From positions 1-61,957 of the forward strand of contig OMQN01000007.1 in assembly GCA_900313235.1 (NCBI GenBank): a stretch of DNA of 61,957 nt. Direction: 5' to 3'. Below the pieces are notes generated by a model. It was not told the DNA's origin and did not search any database. It saw nothing but the letters and a program-made list of their open reading frames with translations. The translations under genes and the position numbers were made by a program. The stretch is from an uncultured Prevotellaceae bacterium. Lineage in GTDB: Bacteria; Bacteroidota; Bacteroidia; Bacteroidales; Bacteroidaceae. Position 1 is the stretch's first letter. Every line of letters starts with the position of its first letter. Of this stretch, positions 57,098 through 61,957 are shown one piece after another.

Positions 57098-57412
57098 ATG
57101 CAGAGACCAGAAATAGTTAATAAGATTCGTCAGACCATCCGAGGCACGGAGCCAACGGCAACGGCTATATTGTATGGTTCAGAAGCACGAGGTGATGCTC
57201 GTGCTGATAGTGATGTTGACGTGCTGATTCTATTAGATGGCGACAAACGCGACCTTCGACGTGAGGCGGCTGTTTCTGGAGCTTTGTATGACATAGAACT
57301 GGCTACAGGAGTTATTATTAGTCCCATGATTATGTTGCGCAAGCAATGGGAAAATCGTCCTTTTAAGACTCCGTTCTATGTCAATGTTATGAATGAAGGA
57401 GTCGTATTATGA
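57098..57412 (+). CDS. MNT-type minimal nucleotidyltransferase (antitoxin-like)
   Basis: 104-residue minimal nucleotidyltransferase: I-L-Y-G-S-E-A-R-G-D-A-R-A-D-S-D-V-D-V-L-I (G-S-x-A-R-G and paired Asp metal ligands). MNT proteins usually sit with HEPN proteins in toxin-antitoxin pairs, where the nucleotidyltransferase (MntA) AMPylates the HEPN RNase toxin. Catalytic residues look intact. Its stop overlaps the start of a heavily deleted HEPN gene (TTATGA), so this may be an orphan antitoxin. It has its own promoter. Confidence 0.9.
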   Translation: MQRPEIVNKIRQTIRGTEPTATAILYGSEARGDARADSDVDVLILLDGDKRDLRREAAVSGALYDIELATGVIISPMIMLRKQWENRPFKTPFYVNVMNEGVVL

Positions 57413-57526
57413 AAGAAACGTTAGACGAACTATGACGATTTCGTTTATTGTGACAAAGAACTGGTTGAGGAATATCAGCCGAAAGCAGAGAAGTTTATCA
57501 AAGCAATCAATGAGTTGCTAGTTTGA
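57409..57526 (+). pseudogene. HEPN-domain gene remnant
   Basis: ATG at 57409 begins M-K-E-T-L-D-E-L and stops at 57433-57435. Shifted by one frame, 57431-57526 reads Y-D-D-F-V-Y-C-D-K-E-L-V-E-E-Y then Q-P-K-A-E-K-F-I-K-A-I-N-E-L-L-V, which matches the C-terminal end of HEPN proteins ('YDDF...A..FI..I..LL'). The central part (normally about 80-90 residues with the R-x4-6-H RNase motif) is gone, so a deletion removed the toxin core. Confidence 0.85.
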
Positions 57527-57583
57527 CAATAAGTATATATTCATACGCATCACGGTGGCAATCGAAAGATTTTCACCTTTTTC

Positions 57584-57614
57584 TTTGCTGTTTCAAAAAT
57601 AATTCCTATCTTTG
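57584..57614 (+). promoter_or_regulatory. Promoter of the structured RNA
   Basis: TTTG at 57584-57587, 19 bp, TATCTTTG at 57607-57614, ideal consensus. Transcription would start near 57621-57623. Confidence 0.85.
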
Positions 57615-57621
57615 CAGTGTT

Positions 57622-57942
57622 CTCATACCGAAGCCTTGCTTGAGTGCGGTGCTGACGAGGGTGGGAATTTATATATAGGAAAAGCGTTATCTGACGCTTT
57701 GTTCTTGACTCTTCGGAATCTGGCAGTTCCCAACTAATCGTCGAGATGCAAAGCAACAATGACGCTCATGGGTATGTAATATCCGTATCAGCATAGTTGT
57801 CAGCCATCATTGGCTTACTACTAATGCTGTCGTATATATACATACGGCGTGGGCTTCGGCGTTGCTCGTTCTGACGATTAGGGCGATGCCAGAGCCTCGG
57901 AGAGTGGGACGAGTAACAGGTAGGATCCCACGCTCTTTTTGT
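57622..57942 (+). ncRNA. Structured RNA of about 320 nt (unknown class; stand-alone RNA or long leader)
   Basis: No plausible protein is coded here. Predicted helices: 57662-57669/57725-57732 (8 bp) enclosing a perfect 7-bp hairpin 57681-57687/57694-57700 and a TTCG-loop hairpin 57707-57711/57716-57720; AGCCA-TCAT-TGGCT at 57802-57815; 57829-57835/57842-57848; a long stem 57852-57855/57893-57896 plus 57858-57867/57881-57890. The loop of that stem (57868-57880) plus one base is complementary over 9 nt (GACGATTAG, 57873-57881) to CTAATCGTC at 57734-57742, a likely pseudoknot. It is preceded by an ideal promoter and ended by a terminator. It does not show the signatures of RNase P, tmRNA or SRP RNA. 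It lies 67 bp before an InlB-type repeat protein gene. Confidence 0.7.
57900..57940 (+). terminator. Intrinsic terminator ending the structured RNA
   Basis: GAG-A-GTGGGA (57900-57909) pairs with TCCCAC-G-CTC (57926-57935), one A-G mismatch, followed by TTTTT (57936-57940). Confidence 0.8.
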
Positions 57943-58008
57943 ATATAAGTAAAGCTTACTACGAACGTTCTGTTCCGGGATTCGCAGATGTATAAAGATC
58001 ATTTGCTA

Positions 58009-58851
58009 ATGAAACACTTAAAACTATTAACTGTGGCGTTTTTCTCTTTGCTATTGGGGACAATACCACTAATGGCACAGGAAGACGGCACAAAATGTGT
58101 AATGATCGAGACGTCGCAAGGAGAGACACTAGAGTATTATATTTCCTCTCATCCTCGACTAACGCAAAACAATGACAAGGTAACTCTAATATCAGATGAA
58201 GAGACACTTGAGTTCAGCACGGTTGGCATTAAGAAGGTTTATACCTCCATTGCCACCATCAAGGTTGTATATACAGTAGATGGTGAAGTTTACAAGACAT
58301 ACTATCACCACGCTGGCGTAAAAATCAAGACAGAGCCAGCCCCGGAAAAAGAAGGCTATTCGTTCTCTGGATGGAACAATGAGCCAACGGTAATGCCCGA
58401 TCATGACATCACTATTGCAGGAACCTTCAGCATCAACAAGTACAAACTCGTATACCAAGTGGATGGTACTGATTACAAGAGTATTGATGTTGAGTATGGT
58501 GCTACTATTACACCAGAAGCGGAGCCTACAAAGGAAGGCTACACCTTCTCTGGTTGGAGTGAAATCCCTGAAACTATGCCAGCTCACGATGTAACTGTTA
58601 CTGGTACGTTTACGATTAATTCTGGTATTGGTGGTGTATACACATATTTTGATTTCGTAAATACAGGTAGCGAGATTCATATTAATGGTTTGCAGCCATA
58701 TGAAGTAGTAACCATTTATAGTGTATCTGGAAGTAAGATTATTACAAAACAAGCATCTAAGGATGGTAAACTGACAATCTCAACATCTTTGCTCACACAG
58801 AGTGTGTATATTATCAAAACAAACAGTAGAACAATTAAATATACAAAATAA
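58009..58851 (+). CDS. Secreted InlB B-repeat (Listeria-Bacteroides repeat) protein
   Basis: 280 residues from ATG 58009: signal peptide (M-K-H-L-K-L-L-T-V-A-F-F-S-L-L-L-G-T-I-P...A-M-A-Q type end at 'LMAQ'), an N-terminal domain, then two B-repeats (about 75-205) each with the hallmark P-x-K-E-G-Y-x-F-S-G-W and M-P-x-H-D-x-T-x-x-G-T-F. The C-terminus (I-Y-S-V-S-G-S-K-I-I...S-V-Y-I-I-K-T-N) resembles type A T9SS sorting domains, suggesting surface delivery. Function unknown; such repeats act as structural spacers or adhesion modules. Its stop overlaps the next start (TAATG). Upstream is the structured RNA, possibly part of its 5' leader. Confidence 0.85.
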   Translation: MKHLKLLTVAFFSLLLGTIPLMAQEDGTKCVMIETSQGETLEYYISSHPRLTQNNDKVTLISDEETLEFSTVGIKKVYTSIATIKVVYTVDGEVYKTYYHHAGVKIKTEPAPEKEGYSFSGWNNEPTVMPDHDITIAGTFSINKYKLVYQVDGTDYKSIDVEYGATITPEAEPTKEGYTFSGWSEIPETMPAHDVTVTGTFTINSGIGGVYTYFDFVNTGSEIHINGLQPYEVVTIYSVSGSKIITKQASKDGKLTISTSLLTQSVYIIKTNSRTIKYTK

Positions 58852-59903
58852 TGAAAAGAACAATAATATCAATAGCTATTGCTGCATTGGCAACAAGCCT
58901 TTTTGCCCAAACAGTTAACGTACACTTCAAGAATGGACAGACCATCGTATTTCCTTCTGGGAATGTAGAATTCGTAGATTTTTCAGAGAAAGCCCCTGAC
59001 CCCACAGTGTCTGCAGGTGCAGTGGTTGACCTTGGATTATCTGTGTACTGGTGTTCATGCAACGTTGGAGCTGAAGCTCCAGAGGAGTATGGTGATTATT
59101 ATGCTTGGGGTGAGACAAAACCGAAGAGTAGTTATTTACAGAAGAACTATGCTTTCTATGATGATAACACCAAAACATATACTAATATTGGCAACGATAT
59201 TAGTGGTACAGAGTATGATGCTGCTACTGCTAATCTTGGTAACGATTGGAGGATGCCTACAAAGGCAGAAATCAAAGAACTTAGAGACAACTGTACATGG
59301 GAGTGGGTTCAGATTAAAAGCATCAATGGATATAAGGTAACTGGATCTAACGGAAATTCAATATTTATACCTGCAGCAGGATTCTATCTATCTTCTTCGA
59401 AAATGTATGTCGGAGAAAAAGATGGTAATGATTTTTGGAGTGCAACATCTACATCAACAGAGTATGCTCATACATGTAATAATCTTTATGATGGTTCAGG
59501 TCGTCCCAAATATTATGGTCTTTGTATCCGCCCCGTCACTTCTAACCCCAACGCTGAGGGAGGTCCTGTTGACCACTCTAGTGACTACCTTGTAACGGAT
59601 AAAATCTCTGCATCGATTATAAGTGCTTCTGTTAGTAAAATCAATGGGGTAATACGGTCTGGCAGTTCTTTTGGTGTAAAATTCAGTAACGCAAGTGACG
59701 AGGCTGTGACACTGATTGGTATAGAAGTTCACGATAGCGGAAAGGCTGCGGGCAGCAATCTGCTTTCAGAAGAGGTAGAAGTCGCTGCTGGTGAATCTAA
59801 GAGCTATACTGTCACACTTGGCTCAAACATGACAACCCCTGTGTTCTGTTTCACCTACCGTTACAATAAAAAGAAATACACAGTTGAAGCAACCTATTCC
59901 TAA
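58851..59903 (+). CDS. Secreted protein with Fib_succ_major-like domain
   Basis: 350 residues. Signal peptide M-K-R-T-I-I-S-I-A-I-A-A-L-A-T-S-L-F-A^Q. The middle (about 58-225) matches the Fibrobacter succinogenes major paralogous domain type: V-D-L-G-L-S-V-Y-W-C-S-C-N-V-G-A, Y-Y-A-W-G-E-T-K, G-N-D-W-R-M-P-T-K-A-E, F-I-P-A-A-G-F, F-W-S-A-T-S and L-C-I-R-P-V. The C-terminal ~110 residues form an Ig-like beta domain. Presumably a surface or secreted binding protein; role unknown. Part of a three-gene set. Confidence 0.83.
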   Translation: MKRTIISIAIAALATSLFAQTVNVHFKNGQTIVFPSGNVEFVDFSEKAPDPTVSAGAVVDLGLSVYWCSCNVGAEAPEEYGDYYAWGETKPKSSYLQKNYAFYDDNTKTYTNIGNDISGTEYDAATANLGNDWRMPTKAEIKELRDNCTWEWVQIKSINGYKVTGSNGNSIFIPAAGFYLSSSKMYVGEKDGNDFWSATSTSTEYAHTCNNLYDGSGRPKYYGLCIRPVTSNPNAEGGPVDHSSDYLVTDKISASIISASVSKINGVIRSGSSFGVKFSNASDEAVTLIGIEVHDSGKAAGSNLLSEEVEVAAGESKSYTVTLGSNMTTPVFCFTYRYNKKKYTVEATYS

Positions 59904-59915
59904 CTTTTTTAATAA

Positions 59916-60782
59916 ATGATTATGAATAAGAAGAATCTATTTTCATTGTTGCCATTAGTAGTGATGGTTATGTTAACTATCTCCTTATTCTCTTGTGGCG
60001 GTGACGATGACAATTCCCCTAATGGTGGCGGCTCGTATGACTTAGTAGATGGAGTTCATGTCAACCCCCAAAAACTCTTGGCTTTGGACGTTTATAAAGG
60101 GGAAAATGCAAAGAGCAAAATCCACTTTGATATGTCCTATGATGCCAAGGGACGACTGACTGATGTCATAGCGAGTGTTTATAGGACGCTCAGCGATGGC
60201 AATACGCAGACGGATAAGGCAAAAATATTGAGTATTGACTATGATTTGAGATTTATCGAATACTATCATAAAGAAAAATATAGCTATAACTCAACAACTC
60301 ACGGATATGATGTAACACCTGTGTATGAGCGTGCTTTCTTTAATTTGAACAGCAATGGCTACATTGCTACACTTGATAATTGCGAGCTATCGTATAACAA
60401 TGACGGCTATCTCGTTGGGACGAAAGACAGCAAGACGATGTGGACTTTTGCCTACGGAGAAAACGATGTAATCAAATACATGGTAGAGAGATTAAAGACT
60501 GGCAATATTGACATTTACTACACTCACTATGGTGCGAAAAATGGAGATATGTATTTCTCAGTTAATAATCCTGATAAGTTTTCAGAATGGGATTCATATC
60601 CTACGATTTCCGACTGTCGTACTGCCTCAGTCCTAATACTCTATCAAGCAGGTCTGTTTGGAAGAATAAGCCAACAATGCATAAACCTGGCTGGTTCTTC
60701 TAATAAGAATGCAATAATTGAACAAATTAGTGACAAGGATGGTAGTAATTTGATTATCCGTTGCTCGTTCGTGTTCAAATAA
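59916..60782 (+). CDS. Hypothetical lipoprotein (YD-like repeat lipoprotein)
   Basis: 288 residues with a lipoprotein signal ending L-F-S-C-G-G followed by D-D-D, the acidic residues after Cys being a surface-export signal type in Bacteroidota lipoproteins. ATG at 59916 or at 59922. The mature part has short strands of the pattern S-Y-D-A-K-G-R-L-T and S-Y-N-N-D-G-Y-L-V, like the DUF4595-type lipoproteins of Bacteroidales. No enzymatic motif seen. Ends the three-gene set; a strong hairpin follows 36 bp later. Confidence 0.78.
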   Translation: MIMNKKNLFSLLPLVVMVMLTISLFSCGGDDDNSPNGGGSYDLVDGVHVNPQKLLALDVYKGENAKSKIHFDMSYDAKGRLTDVIASVYRTLSDGNTQTDKAKILSIDYDLRFIEYYHKEKYSYNSTTHGYDVTPVYERAFFNLNSNGYIATLDNCELSYNNDGYLVGTKDSKTMWTFAYGENDVIKYMVERLKTGNIDIYYTHYGAKNGDMYFSVNNPDKFSEWDSYPTISDCRTASVLILYQAGLFGRISQQCINLAGSSNKNAIIEQISDKDGSNLIIRCSFVFK

Positions 60783-60818
60783 ATAAGAATTCCCCCAAAA
60801 CATTTGACCTATTAACAT

Positions 60819-60865
60819 AACATGCCTCAAACCCTTTGTACACCAGGGGTTGAGGCATGTTAAAT
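60819..60865. terminator. Terminator hairpin after the lipoprotein gene
   Basis: AACATGCCTCAA (60819-60830) / TTGAGGCATGTT (60850-60861), 12 bp perfect, extended by CCC/GGG pairs; symmetrical AT-rich flanks. Confidence 0.8.
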
Positions 60866-61000
60866 GCTTGCTCACTAGTATCGTTCATCTACTTGAAAAT
60901 ATGGGGGGGATTCCTCAAGCAATATATTAAGGGACTGTACATCAACAACGGCCGCAAAGTAGTGAAGAGATAATTTCTGTTGATACCAAAGAAAAACGAA

Positions 61001-61062
61001 GAAAAATGCTGTCACAGTCACGCGCAAGCCACTGACACACAGCGAGATAAGTGTGACACCTA
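61001..61062 (-). repeat. 62-bp inverted repeat, left copy
   Basis: About 90% identical (6 mismatches in 62) to the reverse complement of 61482-61543. Core: CACACAGCGAGATAAGTGTG. No transposase is nearby. Confidence 0.88.
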
Positions 61063-61481
61063 AAATGTGCTTATCAAAACGAATCAAAATTTCTGTTAAA
61101 TCAGTGTTAATTTCGGTCGCTTGTTTTTGACAGCCAGATGTGTTAGTACTATCTTGTCATTTTGTACTAATACTTCGTAACTGCCTTGTACTCAGTTATT
61201 TCCGCTTTTGGCGTTTGCGTCAGTCGTATCAGTTCTTCTCATCAGTGTATCAGTTTATCTGTCTTCGTGCGACGGCCGTCAAAAATACCTGCGACGGCCG
61301 TCGTAGATATCTACGACATCCGTCACACAATAAGTCTTTATCTATGCCCATGTCGGGAACAGCTGATAAGGATACAGGACTCATTTAATACGAAAGCGGA
61401 ATGACTACTATAGCAATGGGGGATGAACTCATATATCGTTCAAGCATGTAGATAAGTGCTTGACTTGTTGCCCCCTAAAAA
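61063..61481. other. Non-coding interior between inverted repeats
   Basis: 419 bp without a convincing gene; short overlapping frames look random. It contains the triplicated 22-bp palindromic unit at 61269-61334. Confidence 0.6.
61269..61334 (+). repeat. Three 22-bp units with a palindromic 12-mer
   Basis: GCGACGGCCGTC at 61269 and 61291, ACGACATCCGTC at 61313, spaced exactly 22 bp. Between units 2 and 3 lies a perfect palindrome GTAGATATCTAC (61303-61314). Confidence 0.8.
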
Positions 61482-61543
61482 TAGGTGTCACACTTATCTC
61501 GCTGTGTGTCAGCAGTTTGTACGTGACAGTGACAGCATTTTTC
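61482..61543 (+). repeat. 62-bp inverted repeat, right copy
   Basis: Reverse-complement partner of 61001-61062; begins TAGGTGTCACACTTATCTCG. Confidence 0.88.
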
Positions 61544-61616
61544 TTCACAAATACTATCATAAGTGCCAACGAAACAAGGTCTACTAACACTTTGAACTTG
61601 TGGGGTATGCATATAA

Positions 61617-61654
61617 AAAAAGTCTTTAAGGCCCAGCAGCCTTAAAGACTTTTT
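61617..61654. terminator. Strong bidirectional terminator
   Basis: Perfect 16-bp inverted repeat AAAAAGTCTTTAAGGC (61617-61632) / GCCTTAAAGACTTTTT (61639-61654), 6-nt loop; likely ends the korB transcript on the minus strand. Confidence 0.9.
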
Positions 61655-61707
61655 AAGATGGGAATAACCTTTTACTTGAAACTTCGTTTCGAATTCGCTC
61701 ACGCTCG

Positions 61708-61731
61708 ACAGAGTGAATCAATTCACTCTGT
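61708..61731 (-). terminator. Perfect hairpin directly after the korB stop codon
   Basis: ACAGAGTGAAT-CA-ATTCACTCTGT, 11-bp arms and 2-nt spacer; no T-run, so it may be an RNA-stabilising 3' hairpin rather than a terminator. Confidence 0.5.
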
Positions 61732-61737
61732 GCTCGC

Positions 61738-61957
61738 TTACTCGCGAACTTCCCAGATGTCGTTGGTCTCCAGCAACTCCTCGAAGTTGTGGTACTTCTT
61801 CTGAGCGCTGACCTCAGCGAGCTGAGCGTGTACGGCATCGTTGTAGGTAGGAGCCTCTACGTCGCGGATGACACCCAACGCTACGGGGAAACCGTCGCCA
61901 TTGCCCATGAGGGCGAGCTTCAGCTGCAGGGTGTTGTCCTCGCAGTGAGCATCGTGA
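61738..61957 (-). CDS. korB: 2-oxoacid:ferredoxin oxidoreductase beta subunit, C-terminal part (KorB type)
   Basis: Minus-strand frame open to the right window edge, 73 codons visible. It reads H-D-A-H-C-E-D-N-T-L-Q-L-K-L-A-L then M-G-N-G-D-G-F-P-V-A-L-G-V-I-R-D-V and ends Y-H-N-F-E-E-L-L-E-T-N-D-I-W-E-V-R-E. This matches the C-terminal end of the thiamine-diphosphate-dependent beta subunit of 2-oxoglutarate (or other 2-oxoacid) ferredoxin oxidoreductases. The start and catalytic part lie outside the window. The codon choice is GC-rich, like highly expressed genes. Confidence 0.8.
   Translation of the reverse strand, partial: HDAHCEDNTLQLKLALMGNGDGFPVALGVIRDVEAPTYNDAVHAQLAEVSAQKKYHNFEELLETNDIWEVRE

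Noticed and set aside
57622-57942. RNase P RNA, tmRNA, SRP RNA or 6S RNA
   Set aside because: I could not find the conserved cores of RNase P, tmRNA or SRP RNA. A divergent 6S-type RNA cannot be fully excluded, but the pseudoknot and branched fold do not look like the single long hairpin of 6S.
57550-58002. Two minus-strand frames (69 and 78 codons) over the structured RNA
   Set aside because: They run antisense through predicted helices and the terminator and show no protein features; the RNA explanation fits the whole segment better.
61269-61334. Possible CRISPR array
   Set aside because: Only three units, 12-bp conserved core, 10-bp spacers and no cas genes; far too short for CRISPR.
60875-61645. 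Short frames over the inverted repeats sharing a G-V-T-L-I-S-L-C-V-S peptide
   Set aside because: The shared peptide simply reflects translation of the two arms of the 62-bp inverted repeat; no signal for real genes.

Overview
The window looks like a chromosomal segment of a Prevotella-like member of the Bacteroidales. The evidence is the Bacteroidota promoter pattern (TTTG, 19-20 bp, TAnnTTTG) ahead of many genes, cydAB preceded by a DUF4492 gene, lipoproteins and beta-barrel proteins of Bacteroidota type, an InlB-type B-repeat protein, GTG/TTG starts, and little Shine-Dalgarno signal. The genus call is an inference from gene content.

Layout. 1-1.1 kb: queuosine precursor transporter (cut by the window edge) and queF. 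1.1-6.4 kb: minus-strand run of surface or secreted genes (two beta-barrel proteins, one broken; an S37-like and an S41 peptidase lipoprotein; an unknown lipoprotein). 6.6-15 kb: housekeeping genes (carboxylase/decarboxylase alpha subunit without a biotin-site lysine, HD phosphohydrolase, flotillin, NAD-dependent reductase plus PAP2 enzyme, dcuB, greA, HIT protein). 15-21.5 kb: a TPR histidine kinase divergent from a 1508-residue GH2 beta-galactosidase. 21.5-46.7 kb: a large cell-surface glycan/lipid region: a Gtr-like cassette (GtrA, GT2, dTDP-sugar 4-aminotransferase, GT87-like protein fused to an FGE/SUMF1 domain); a minus operon (LpxL-like acyltransferase, LtaS-like transferase, two glycosyltransferases); a nine-gene plus operon (LicD, glycosyltransferases, DegT aminotransferase, two ATP-grasp ligases, SDR); and a minus operon (MsbA-like ABC exporter, glf, two 3,4-ketoisomerase-like cupins, FdtB-like aminotransferase). 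A second LtaS-like gene is coupled to miaB. 48-51.1 kb: cydB, cydA, DUF4492. 51.2-57 kb: coiled-coil protein, then TolC-HlyD-ABC2-ABC2 efflux genes. 57-57.5 kb: MNT nucleotidyltransferase with a deleted HEPN partner. 57.6-57.95 kb: a strongly folded, apparently untranslated RNA with its own promoter, a predicted 9-bp pseudoknot and a terminator. 58-60.8 kb: three secreted or lipid-anchored proteins. 60.8-61.7 kb: non-coding, repeat-rich. The window ends in the 3' part of korB.

How the genes work together. The glycan region could make 3-amino and 4-amino deoxysugars and Galf, assemble them on a lipid carrier or lipid A core, and modify the product with phospho-groups. It has no recognisable Wzx/Wzy pair in view, so LOS/LPS core decoration fits better than a classical Wzy-dependent O-antigen.

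The most unusual signals are: (1) the structured RNA at 57.6-57.95 kb; (2) many short arrays with strict 7-bp period that sit on gene borders and inside reading frames, in some cases supplying stop codons, a start codon or a signal-peptide core; (3) a GC-rich ~35-bp palindromic insert occurring in frame in two genes and once between genes; (4) the GT87-FGE fusion; (5) a 62-bp inverted repeat flanking a triplicated 22-bp palindromic unit.
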